Assembly (NCBI GenBank): GCA_964020085.1
Contig: OZ026604.1
Span: 22,263,732 to 22,327,731, forward strand
Origin: Micromussa lordhowensis
Taxonomy: Eukaryota > Cnidaria > Anthozoa > Scleractinia > Lobophylliidae
DNA length: 64,000 nt
Direction: 5' to 3'
Numbering within the stretch: the first letter of the stretch is position 1; each line of letters starts with the position of its first letter. The notes beneath the pieces are model-generated. The model was given only the letters and a program-made list of their open reading frames with translations, was not told the origin of the DNA and made no database searches. Of this stretch, positions 1 through 9,811 are shown piece after piece. The translations under genes were made by a program, and so were the position numbers.

Positions 1-275
1 ATCACGCATATGATTTCAGACCAAATATATTGCACTCCACTCAGTTCAATTACCATTATAAATCAAGCAAACGTTTACACCTTTCTATGGTATCTAGTGG
101 ATAGAAGCCCGCTAAACAATCCCCAGGGAATACTCTTATTATGTTTACTGCGGCAACCCAGCTAATCAAGTTCAGCTTGTAATGCAAGTTCTTTAAATTC
201 CAATACAAAGAACAGATCTGCATAAATCATTCACTTGAAGAGGAGAAATTAATATCTAGACAACATTGTATATAC

Positions 276-974
276 CTCGGCGTGACTTCCAGCAGAGAGT
301 GTTTTCTTGCATTTTGCACACTTCAAACAGGCCCTGTGCCAATCTTTACCGATGGAGGATACTCTTTCGGCTGCGTGGAAAGTACACAAAGCATATTTTA
401 AAGAACAAAGTTTTAACGAGCTTCCCGTTACTTTTGTTTCAAAATGCTCAGTATTTATATAAACAGCTGTGTTTATTTCACTTGGTTTAGAAATTGCAGC
501 AAACTAATTAAGGTTTCTTTGATCTTTTAACTAATCTCACGAAAGTCGTTAAAACGTCAGTTTAAAATTCAGCAGAAAATATATTGAACGGTAGATTGTT
601 ATCAAACTGGAATGTTGTTACAGTAAAATTCCACTGTACTCCGTGGACTGATTTCTACAACTCTTTAACGCATCACCGCAGCGGGTAATAATCAAAAATT
701 AAAGCTCACTGTGCAGTATAATCGTCGAGATCAACGTCTGTTTAACAAAACAAATGAAATTCGATGCACAGAAATCGAAGTGTGAGAAACAGGTCGCGGA
801 AAAAACATTGACAGATCGCGCAAAAATCGCGTACGTGCCAACTTTTACGCGTCTTGAAAGATCTGAAGCCTGTTGAATGGAAATAACGCTTTTGGAACCT
901 AACAAAACCAATATTTTATACAAAACTTACTCACCAAAGTACACTTCTTTCCCGCAAGTCGGACACTTCGTCAT
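276..974 (-). CDS. CRIP-like LIM protein, copy A (partial, 3' exon outside window)
   Basis: Small cysteine-rich LIM-domain protein of the CRIP1 type. Two coding exons are visible on the minus strand: exon 1 at 935-974 (starts at an ATG, encodes [13 protein letters not shown] and ends in phase 1) and exon 2 at 276-370 ([18 protein letters not shown]..., ends ..SAGSHAE in phase 0). Donors GTGAGT and GTATAT and the AG acceptor at 371-372 are canonical. Zinc ligands visible are C4, C7, H25, C28, C31 and C34; the last two ligands and the glycine-rich tail should lie on a third exon left of position 1. Exon lengths and intron phases match copy B at 3914-5866, so the two are tandem duplicates. CRIP proteins are small intracellular zinc-binding LIM proteins thought to act in protein-protein contacts; the exact role here is unknown. 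Positions 1-275 hold intron sequence only. Confidence 0.9.
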
Positions 975-1970
975 AGCAGAAGAAATGAAAGCAGAGTATT
1001 TGCAATCGGCACTCCTAGAGCGATAGCTCAACCAAAACAGTAGAATCCCATAACTCCATGGGGGCATTCCCCGGCGAGCCGGCACTGGTGGCGAAGCGGA
1101 AGGAATCGTCTGGGTGCGGGTAATCTCGGAATGTTTTCTCTTCGGGGTTTAGATTTCCTAATATTTAAAATCAAAGCTAAATAGTTTGTCTTCGCTTTCA
1201 CAATATAGTGTCCTTGGCAATCCCATATCCCATAGCCAGGTAAAAAAGAAACAAGACATAATCAGTAAAATGTACTTTTATTCCTGATTGAGTGAACTAA
1301 ACAACCAAAAAAAAATCCTTCAGCGTCTCAAACCGCATCTCCACGGCCCAAACGTACGGGTTGGACCTAAAAAGAAACATTCGAAATTTCCTGAGTTACT
1401 CAAAAAGCAGTTTTTCCAAACCATGAAGGCCAAATAAATTTCCCTAGGTATGTAACTGCCAACTCTCTCCCCCCACCCACTTCCAAACTCGCTGTTATGT
1501 CTAGAGGGAACATGTTGGCATAACCGTGAGCATAAGAGAACGACTCTCAGCCGATCAGCGAGCACTATGCTTATACCGACCCTGTCCTCACTGCACTGAA
1601 CACAACAGCGACATAGGAATAAGCATAAGAAAAAGGCTAATAATGCTTATGTTTATTGGCATGGTCGTACCCACTAGCGCCAGCTGGAGCATAATCTTCT
1701 TATGCTTGCGTCACATGTAAGGACGGCGCTTTTAAAGCCTAGTTTCGATATGATCTCTACGATCGTCAAGATAGAACTTAGTAGTGTACCAATGAAACAT
1801 GAAAAATAAACATGAGCTACTCAGCGAGGTACGAATGCGGCCAAATTGGCAATCCCCAGAATATCCTATTAGGCTAAAACCAGACCCCAAGACAGTCTAA
1901 CGTCCCAGAACTTAACTGAAAAATGTTAACCCAAAAATTTGCAAGAGTGAAAATCTAGCCTATTCCAGGC
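975..1970. other. Spacer between the two CRIP genes, no gene seen
   Basis: The upstream flank of CRIP copy A. Short open frames here have no recognisable protein similarity and no splice partners. The promoter of copy A should lie in the first few hundred bases, but no clear TATA box or initiator could be assigned. Confidence 0.4.
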
Positions 1971-2090
1971 GTTCATGGGGCACAGCGCGAAAAAATAAAA
2001 GAGGGCTTTGGCCTTGCCTTTCCGCGCCGCGCTTCTCCCTTTTTTTTTTTTTTTTTCGCTCGCCGTTTCTCGCGTTGCGCCCCACGGAAC
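1971..2090. repeat. Foldback element with oligo-T centre
   Basis: The ends are imperfect inverted repeats (GTTCATGGGGCACAGCGCG against CGCGTTGCGCCCCACGGAAC) around a run of about 18 T. This looks like a small MITE or palindromic repeat. Family not identified. Confidence 0.5.
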
Positions 2091-2489
2091 ATTTGGAAGA
2101 GGCTAATGAAAACCGTTAGTTACGCCTTGAAAAAAGATCCGTCATTTCGCTTTACCTTTCCACGCACATTTAAAACTGCATTCATTTTTGGTAGGTTAAT
2201 TCTATAAATTTTGCGTGTGCATGCTGTGATAAGTCTAGCCTAGTCTTCTCTGTTCTTGGAATCAAGACTTTCTCACTTTCATGTAAAAATTGAAACCATG
2301 ACGGTAAAATCTCACGGGCGCTGGTACAAAATTTGATCTTCCCGGTTTTTATAGAATATTCAAGTTCTTTCCACTTTCCATTCGAGCTACGCGTTGTGAG
2401 ATTATTAGTCACAACCAACTGTGACAAAAGCCCAATCAGATAAAGATCTTAAAATCAAAAATGGTTAGCTCTCGTACAAACTTTTCCCC

Positions 2490-2547
2490 AACCTCGTTCT
2501 CTTCCTCCTTCGACGGAGGAAGAGATAGGACTCTGGGAACGCGGTTG
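2490..2547. repeat. Short palindromic repeat (AACCTCGTT type)
   Basis: Hairpin beginning AACCTCGTTCTC and ending GGGAACGCGGTT. Related hairpins occur at 7961-8003 and 54856-54910, so this is a dispersed palindrome family. Confidence 0.55.
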
Positions 2548-2746
2548 ACTCAGCTCTTCCCGCGCCGCGCTTTTCCTTCGTGTGACGTCGGTCTGACGCA
2601 CTTTCGGTTCGAGTTCCGATTGATTAATTTTCTACTCTTTTCTCGGACGTAGTACTCACGGATTTGTGAGTTACAAAGTTTACCACTTAGCCGCAGGCGT
2701 TGGTCTAGATAACGTCTTTTGCAAGAAAGCTAAGTAACTGTTTACT

Positions 2747-2878
2747 TTGCCTAGTTCCTAGGCCTCAATATTTCGCCGCGGTCAATCGTTTCGGGTCACG
2801 TGGTCCGGGGTGTCGTTTCGTCACCAAAATCGATTGACCGTGAAGGCCTAGGGAGAAGGCCGTACAGGAACAAGGCAA
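2747..2878. repeat. Foldback element beside the PLE remnant
   Basis: Inverted arms start TTGCCTAGTTCCTAGGCCT and end AGGAACAAGGCAA, with inner arms CGGTCAATCG and CGATTGACCG. It abuts the palindromic PLE remnant at 2881. A piece of the same sequence (CTAGTTCCTAGGCCTC) recurs inside the Staufen intron near 57088. Confidence 0.5.
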
Positions 2879-2954
2879 TATTTAGTAAAAACAGCAAACA
2901 AACTGCGGTTATAAACATAACTAGACAACGCATGTTGTAAAATTCTTCATTTAT

Positions 2955-2993
2955 CTTGACGTTTCGTATGCTCCAACATACATCTTCAGAAGT
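2955..2993 (-). ncRNA. Hammerhead-like motif in PLE tail (left arm)
   Basis: Minus strand reads CUU, CUGAAGA, a hairpin GUAUG/CAUAC, GAAA, CG, UC, AAG. This matches the hammerhead core CUGANGA...GAAA...UH with a two-pair helix III of zero loop and an open helix I (type I layout). One extra U sits between CUGAAGA and helix II, so catalysis is not assured. Type I hammerheads with very short helix III are known from PLEs. Confidence 0.5.
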
Positions 2994-3108
2994 AACGGTT
3001 ACCTAAACTACAATTAAATTTAAACAGGAAGACTAATACCAAATAAGGAAAGTAATGACAATGAAAATAAACAGACCTAGTTAAGTCTGCTAGGAAAAAT
3101 ATAAATGG

Positions 3109-3300
3109 CTAGTAGAGAAGAAGTTTCTCACTGCCAATATTTTCATTAAGCGCTGGTTTTAAATCACGAATGAGCAAGGCTTCCTTAATTTTACAATGAA
3201 TATCGGACTGTCCAGTGGCTAAAATGTCAAAGTGATCCCATTTTATCCTGTGGCCTGTTTGGGTCATATGATCCGCAATGGCAGAAGAAGACAAACTCAA
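3109..3300 (-). pseudogene. GIY-YIG endonuclease C-terminal fragment (PLE, left arm)
   Basis: Open minus-strand frame encoding the C-terminal end of a PLE GIY-YIG domain (SAIADHMTQTGHRIKWDHF, then CKIKEALLIRDLKPALNEN and a stop). It lacks the catalytic Y-I-G segment, so it cannot be a working nuclease. It mirrors the plus-strand copy ending at 3613. Confidence 0.7.
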
Positions 3301-3335
3301 CCGCTCCCTTAAAAAGTAGTTTATAAGGCTAGCTG

Positions 3336-3613
3336 CTGGGATTGTTATGATTACTATATTGGGAAAACAAAGCGTCGATTACATGACAGGAAAACGGAAC
3401 ATTTTAAAGCGCTGACGAATAACAGATATTCTTCTGCCATTGCGGATCATAGGTATGACCCAAACAGGCCACATGATAAAATGGGATCACTTTGACATTT
3501 TAGCCACTGGACAGTCCGATATTCATTGTAAAATTAAGGAAGCCTTGCTCATTCGTGATTTAAAACCAGCGCTTAATGAAAATATTGGCAGTGAGAAACT
3601 TCTTCTCTACTAG
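3336..3613 (+). pseudogene. GIY-YIG endonuclease fragment (PLE, right arm), frameshifted
   Basis: The plus strand reads YDYYIGKTKRRLHDRKTEHF, then SSAIADH, followed by a 4-bp insertion that shifts the frame before the DHFDILATGQSDIHCKIKEA segment and the TAG at 3611-3613. The left arm lacks the insertion, so it arose after the inverted copy was formed or in the parent copy. Confidence 0.7.
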
Positions 3614-3728
3614 CCATTTATATTTTTCCTAGCAGACTTAACTAGGTCTGTTTATTTTCATTGTCATTACTTTCCTTATTTGGTATTAGTCTTCCTGTTT
3701 AAATTTAATTGTAGTTTAGGTAACCGTT

Positions 3729-3767
3729 ACTTCTGAAGATGTATGTTGGAGCATACGAAACGTCAAG
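3729..3767 (+). ncRNA. Hammerhead-like motif in PLE tail (right arm)
   Basis: Plus-strand counterpart of the motif at 2955-2993: CUGAAGA at 3733-3739, helix II GUAUG/CAUAC, GAAA at 3757-3760, then CGUC. Helix I can be extended as UUACUU against AAGGUAA with one bulged G. The same extra U lies after CUGAAGA. Confidence 0.5.
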
Positions 3768-3913
3768 GTAAATGAAGAATTTTGCAACATGCGTTGTCTA
3801 GTTATGTTTATAACCGCAGTTTGTTTGCTGTTTTTACTAAAGTTGAAATGGCCGAAAAATAAGAGTGTCTACGATAAGGCAATATTTACTCACTTGTGAA
3901 GCGGAGCATGAGG

Positions 3914-4678
3914 TTAGTATTTGTGTGACTCTGTACCGCCGTGTCCATAGCCTCCTGGTCCAAACAACGCAGCGTAACAAGGTTTGTTGCAGTATGGCTT
4001 GCCTCCGTGCTAGAGGATGCAAAAGCAACCTTGAAAACATATCTCGCGAAATACCTATTTCAGAAATGTAAGCCGTAATAAACTGTACCAGAAAATCTTA
4101 AACAGAGATCGTGCGGGATCATTCGGAACAGTGCCCGGTCCGATACTTAGAGAATATTGGACGGGCAATGGAGCGACCTAATTGTTTTGGTTGATTTTTT
4201 TTATTGGCCCTCTGAACTAACTCAGTCGTGTAATAATACGACCACCCCATTGATACGGCCAACGACCACATTCTGAAATCCCAACTTGTATAATCCTTTA
4301 CAATTTTACCCTGATAACTCAGCCACTCAATTATTAAGTTATGTTCACCTTTCCATGGTTGATATATGTTTGGTATGTTGTACTGATTGAAGTTTCAATT
4401 TTTTTGCAATTATATTTGCATCCTCGATGCTTATTAAAGAATTTTAGAAGTGCAACTGTGATATATCTGTCAAGACGTCACTTAAAATAGACCGGCTTTG
4501 AAATTTGAGTTTACCTCGTTAATCATAAGAATTACAATTTCCTAGATTTTAATTGGTTTAAAAAACTCATATTTCCCATTAATTCACTTGCCAAGTTGTT
4601 ATCGGACAGTTTGTTATCGGACAGTTCAATAAGCCAATGATGAATCACATTCAAAGGTGTAGTTTAAATCAACCAATC

Positions 4679-4710
<32 letters not shown>

Positions 4711-5866
4711 TCAGAGTGACATCAGTATTTTAATGCAAATTTCCCTTTCTTTTGTTGCCCGCACAGGCATACCAATATCAATGCATAACTTTCCGAGAAG
4801 TTTTACGCTCAACGTAATGAAACGAGTTCGCTTGCTTTCCAATGGTATTCGACTATGAAAAGTTTCCCTAACTGAAGTCTTGTTCTAAAAAATGCCAGCA
4901 GCTTCGGTCTGTGTCATTTCGAATTCGGGTCTTTTCTGTTTATTTTGAAAACTGTCTCTTAAAGGCTTCATTAGAATTCTTCAAATACCACAGACACTAG
5001 GGCATTCATAAAGAAGAACGGTTCGGTAATATCAAACAAAATATAATAATAATATCTTACCTCGGCATGGCTCCCAGAGTTGAGAACTTTGCCGCATTTT
5101 TGACACTTAAGGCACGGCCTGTGCCAGTCTTTGCCAAGGGAAGTCACTTTCTCGGCTAAAACATAATCAAACATCCACTTATTGTTAATGGGTGAACTGC
5201 AACGGTCATAAAAGCGCCTAAAGAAGCTTCAGAATTATCATGAAACTGGCCGTGTGAAAGCATATCAGGAGAGAGAGTTCTGGTATGCAAGAATAACGTT
5301 GTCATAAATTAAGCTTCTCGAGGCTTTCGCGAATTTTCTGTTTAAAGGGGTGTTATCCAAACACGGTATAACCTAACCTTTGCAAAAGAAATACGCTTTT
5401 ACCTCGCAGGTAAAAATTTTGCCATTTTTGAACATCGTTTTTCTATTAATGTCGATGAATTTTTTCTGTTGAAGCTGAAAATCAACAGTGTTAAAAAGAG
5501 ACGCTGGAGGTGGTCTGTTTAACAATAGCTGCAATTAACACACTTGAAGGTTTCGGTGACGAATGTGCTGAAGCTGCAAGTGCGTACCTTATCTTGAAAC
5601 AAAATATGCGACTGTATATTGTATACCGAATAAAAAAGAACTCAAATTATAGAGCCATATCTCAAGCATTTCGGTGTATCGCTTGCAATTTCTTAGATTC
5701 GAACATGATTAAGCTAATCTAAAATTTACAAATACGCGACGCAAGGTCACTCAGAGGTTAAAGTTACTACAGTAACTAGTTAGTGAATATATAGCATCCT
5801 TCACTTCGGTCCCTTCCAGATAGACTTACCAAAATAAACTTCCTTGCTGCAATTTGGACACTTCAT
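3914..5866 (-). CDS. CRIP-like single LIM-domain protein, copy B (complete, 75 aa)
   Basis: Minus-strand gene with three coding exons: 5830-5866 ([15 protein letters not shown]), 5061-5155 ([18 protein letters not shown]... to SGSHAE) and 3914-4009 ([20 protein letters not shown]... to SHKY and TAA). Total is 228 nt, 75 residues, close to the 77 of vertebrate CRIP1. One LIM domain fills the protein: C3-x2-C6-x17-H24-x2-C27-x2-C30-x2-C33-x17-C51-x3-C55, so all eight zinc ligands are present. A glycine-rich tail (GPGGYGHGG) follows, typical of CRIP. Introns are in phase 1 and phase 0 with canonical GT-AG ends, as in copy A. Family members are small intracellular zinc proteins that act as adaptors; the partner is not inferable. 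The 3' flank runs into the PLE remnant, which offers an AATAAA on the minus strand at 3651-3656. Confidence 0.94.
4596..4706. repeat. Two short tandem duplications in CRIP-B intron 2
   Basis: A 15-bp unit (TTGTTATCGGACAGT) is repeated at 4596-4610 and 4611-4625. A 32-bp unit starting AATCACATTCAAAG is repeated at 4643-4674 and 4675-4706 with one mismatch. Both are recent-looking direct duplications. Confidence 0.8.
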
Positions 5867-8774
5867 TCTGGCTGTGGATAGTCAAGATTTCGTTACCTGT
5901 CAAGAGAGATCGAGCTCGTATGGGCGTCGACAGTGCTGTATGAACAGCTAAAAGTTATTTTTCTTATTAATTATTTACATAACAATGTTTCCGCACGATC
6001 TTGCATGCATGGGTTCTTTCCACGGGAGCAGAGCTATTATTAGAGCGTAACCAAAGAAGGACGGGAACGCTAGAGGACGCGCGATGGCTATTTTTTCTTT
6101 ATTCGAGCGCTATACACAGTATTTTAGGGAAGCTTCTTGTTTTAAATTTCGTCTAGTGAATTGCGATCTCTTGCCTGTGCTAGCTGCCAAATGATTGCAA
6201 CACTAAATCGAATTAGTCAATTTCTCTGCAGTAAGGCATCGAAATATTAAATGAAATCGCAATCTGCAGCTTTCTAACACTCAAATAACTTTCTAAAACA
6301 TACCTTCAATATATATGTGGAAATGTTATGCCTTCTCAACTTCTCGGCTGTAATCTAGTAAGAGCTCCGCTAATCTGTCTGGCAGCACTAAGACACTAAG
6401 GAAAAATTACCATTTTTAAAGCTCCTTTTGTACGGCAAAACAAAGAATCTGATTATATTTATTAAACATACATGACGCATGTGACTTCTGGCATGACAAC
6501 CCATTCCTGCCAAGTTCGTTGTTTCCACGAGAACCGTTAATTGGCGTTCTGCGCGGTGACGCCATAAAAAATTCTAGAAAACAATTATCTACGTAAGGAA
6601 ACTAAACCAAAAAAACATATCACCGGGTTGCCATGGATAAGATCAGTGGCGGACCGAGCCTTGGACAGCTGCAGAAAAATAGTTTACATTTTTTCCCACA
6701 AAAAATGGGGAATTAGGCGGACTTAACTTGGTGAAATATACAAGACTTCTGACATGACTTGACAAGCACAATGTTACGAGAGACAGATTAGAAAGAAATA
6801 AAATAAATCAGACAACTAACTTCTAACTGTGACAGAATCCTCAAGTGATGTGATTTGATCTATTTTATCGATTCCATATATGATTAACATAGGAGACAAA
6901 ATGGTCCTTGAACCACCTTACACGATGCACGATGTCTGGGAAATCCTATAATATAGAATCTTAGCTTTGAAAGCTTCCATTCGTGGCCACCTCAAAATCT
7001 CAAGGATGAATCACTAATAATAGAAAGTGTAGATCATTCTTCCAACAAGAAGGTCATACAGTTCTTTATTATACACTCAACAAAATATCTTGTTTCTGAT
7101 TGGCCAATGGCGATGAATAAATAGGTTATAGAGTGCAATACGGAAGTTGCTATGGAAACACCGGGGAAGCGCCAAATTTTCTATATATTTTCTGAGATAT
7201 TTTCTGACATATTTGCTGAATTTTTTCAAAATCCTTCAAAAACTTCACGCTTGATTTGCCTGTCACAACAGTATATTTCTGATTGGTTCAAATAAAACAT
7301 GTGAGCATATTAATTTAAGATGTTGTTTTGCACACGGAGTTCTTCCCAGAATGTTACTACAGTTTTGTTTCTTAACCTTGAAAGGAAATTAAAATACATG
7401 TAACCTCATTGTGTTTCTTTTGCAGAGACTAACCCAATTCAAAAGGTATTCCACCTAAACAAAGTTCAAGCAAGTCGAATTTTGGGACCGTTTTAATCAA
7501 GACACCTGTTCAGCCCTAGAAACATTTCTTATTCTTATTCAAATTGCGATGCAAATTTGACGATGGCCTGCAATTTAAAGTCAAAATGATTATTGTTCTT
7601 CTATAATCTGTTTTCTCGATTCTCGAGTTTATACGAATGCAAGTGTATTCTTACCATATTTGGCAAAAAGTCAGAGCACAGTTTCATTGGTCATCAGAGG
7701 TCACGTGTATAATCTTGGCTACTATATACTCAGCATTAGGCTATATTCTTTTTCATCTGCATGTTATTGCCCAAACACAAGCTCAATGGCATGCAGCAGA
7801 TTTAATTGCATTTCCATACCACAGTTAATAAAGATAGCCACGTCTCCACCTCCTTCACAGGCTTTTTCAGGCGAAAAATGAGAGCGGAGCGTGGAGAAAG
7901 CCCAGCGCGGAGCGCGATATCGATGAGCTGGGAACGAGCGCAGGGGAAAACTGATCGGTGCCAACCTCGTTGCCAGGGAAGATAAGAGACCCTGGAAACG
8001 AGGTCATCACGCGGCTTTGCAATGAGTGCACGTGCACCGGAAAATCAGATTCTCCTATAACCTGTGTAAATTTTGCCATGACAAATGTTTTTTGCTGTTT
8101 CACACGCTATGTAGACGAGGCTTTTTTTGGATAGCTGAGTTCTGATTGCGTTCCCCTTCCGCTATTTTACCGCTGTAGTTTTCTTCGTTTTGTCAAAACA
8201 GGGGGACTAGGAACCAAGGGAGATAAAAACACCCTCTGTTATGTGTTATGAGAATTTTAAATGATCACTGATGACGTCACTTGTCTACAAGATCCAGAAA
8301 TGGAGAGAACAAAGCGCCTAGAAGTCTCGTGGTTATTTGAAAGCATAAACGCTTATTTAAGCTTACGGTTCCGGTTTCCGGTAGACTGACAGACCGGAAG
8401 TGTTGGGAGAAAACCAGTCAAGGGAGGCCAAGTTCATGTATAACAAAACTTTCTTTTTATGCTTTTATAGACAATGATATAAAACAATCTATACACAAAC
8501 AATAAAATATTTTACATTTCTTTGTGGCGGAATGTCTCCCCTAAAAACATTTTACATTCTAGACAGTTAAGAAATCAAGAAATAAATAACTTAAAGGGGA
8601 CATAGTCTTATATAAAACAGTGGTGTCAGAATTTGCTTCAGATGTCTATGATAATTTAGCTATACACTAAAATTTACACCGTTTCGTCACTACCTTCCTA
8701 AGAGTTTTCTTGGCATGAGGCACAAATGTATTGAAAGTATGACTGTATATTGAAAGAAGTTTGGTTTTGAGCCC
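5867..8774. other. Intergenic stretch upstream of CRIP-B, no gene seen
   Basis: No coding region is recognisable on either strand. The only structured feature noted is the hairpin at 7961-8003. The CRIP-B promoter is expected just above 5866 but shows no box I can name. Confidence 0.4.
7961..8003. repeat. Short palindromic repeat (AACCTCGTT type)
   Basis: Hairpin CCAACCTCGTTGCCAGGG ... CCCTGGAAACGAGGT. Same family as 2490-2547 and 54856-54910. Confidence 0.6.
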
Positions 8775-9153
8775 GGGGGTGGGGGAGTTGAATATGAAAG
8801 GGGCAGGGATGCTTGTCGTCTTGTCTTAGGGGTGTAAATCTCACTTAGGGTGTTCTGGGCAAAATGCCATTATATTTAGCCACGATGGTCTTGTTTAGGG
8901 CTGAAAGCAAAGAAATATAAAAATATATATTTATTTTATGAAGATGCTCTTAAAAACTACTTATGTGTAAAAATACTCAATGATAATGACTTTGCCATTA
9001 AAATCACTGTATTTTTCATTTGTCTCTGTTGTAACATGGTCTCTTTTAAGGGTCAAAAAAAGCTTGGGCCATGCCCAGATTAGTCTGCTTTAGGGGTTTA
9101 ATTCAAAACTTCCGACAAGCATTCCCGCCCCTTTCATATGCGAGTGCCCCTCC
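8775..9153. mobile_element. MITE with about 40-bp terminal inverted repeats
   Basis: The left end (GGGGGAGTTGAATATGAAAG then GGGCAGGGATGCTTGTCG) is the inverted match of the right end (CGACAAGCATTCCCGCCC then CTTTCATATG). Non-autonomous DNA element of about 380 bp with no coding sequence. Superfamily not assigned. Confidence 0.7.
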
Positions 9154-9313
9154 AGGATTTTGAGACCAAGGGTATAAATTATGCTCTACTAAATTCAAGA
9201 GATTTAAATCCTGAAACCACAGCATACAAAGACTGACAGAAATTGAGTTTTTCAGATCCAAATTAACCTGTCCAGCTTGATTGGCAAATATTGAACATAC
9301 AGATGGCTGTGTC

Positions 9314-9360
9314 TAATAATAACAATAATAATAATAATAATAGTAATAATATCATTATTA
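9314..9360. repeat. (TAA)n-type microsatellite
   Basis: Imperfect run of TAA/ATA triplets with single interruptions. Confidence 0.85.
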
Positions 9361-9780
9361 TCTTATTCACTGGTTATTTTCTAGACCTTCGATAAAATTG
9401 GTACTGACACCATTCTTCCAGTGCCAGAACCACCAATGCATAAATTGGAAATTACAGTAGTGAAGAAACCATAGAACCACAAATGGTGATGTGTATTGTG
9501 CCGTTACTAATCACTATGAAGTTTCTGATCAATGTTTATAATCTTTGTGACATCTTTTTGACAATTTCCTGATATACTTTTGATCTGATCATACAAAATG
9601 ACCTCAAATCATGGGAGTGAGAAGAGAAAGGGAAGGAATCAATAGGAGAGGGAGAAAAGGTCTATTGTGACTATGTGTTCCTGTCAAAGCATCTGACAAG
9701 GTAACTCCAGCACAGGTTATTCTGTTTGGTCAAATGAAGCAATGTACCTCAGATAAGAAAATTGTCCGAAGATGCTGAAA

Positions 9781-9811
9781 GATTTCAACCTTTAATAAAG
9801 ACCTTCTTCAG
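9781..9811 (-). ncRNA. Degenerate hammerhead-like motif (possible PLE tail)
   Basis: Minus strand reads CUGAAGA, A, a wobble-rich hairpin GGUCUUU/AAAGGUU, then GAAAUC. The layout, including one extra base after CUGAAGA, is that of the PLE tails at 26862 and 31380, but the primary sequence differs. No endonuclease remnant lies beside it. Weak call. Confidence 0.3.

Larger units (their letters stand above)
2881..3841. mobile_element. Penelope-like retroelement remnant, palindromic (tail-to-tail copies)
   Basis: Two inverted arms of about 408 bp (2881-3288 and 3434-3841) surround a 145-bp spacer. Both arms encode the same C-terminal piece of a GIY-YIG endonuclease domain, minus strand in the left arm and plus strand in the right; the spacer carries the N-terminal part of that domain (YYIGKTKRRLHDRKTEHF at about 3350-3403). 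In the plus copy a 4-bp insertion after GCGGATCAT (about 3451) breaks the frame. GIY-YIG endonuclease fused to reverse transcriptase is the hallmark of EN+ Penelope-like elements; here the reverse transcriptase is absent. Inverted partial copies are common in PLEs. Each arm ends with a hammerhead-like motif and a conserved tail. No clear target duplication was found. Confidence 0.75.

Noticed and set aside
2043..2056. Poly-T run as a retroposon tail
   Set aside because: It lies at the centre of an inverted repeat, not at an element end.
6645..6665. CAGTGGCGGAC as a hAT-type transposon end
   Set aside because: No matching inverted end within 3 kb.
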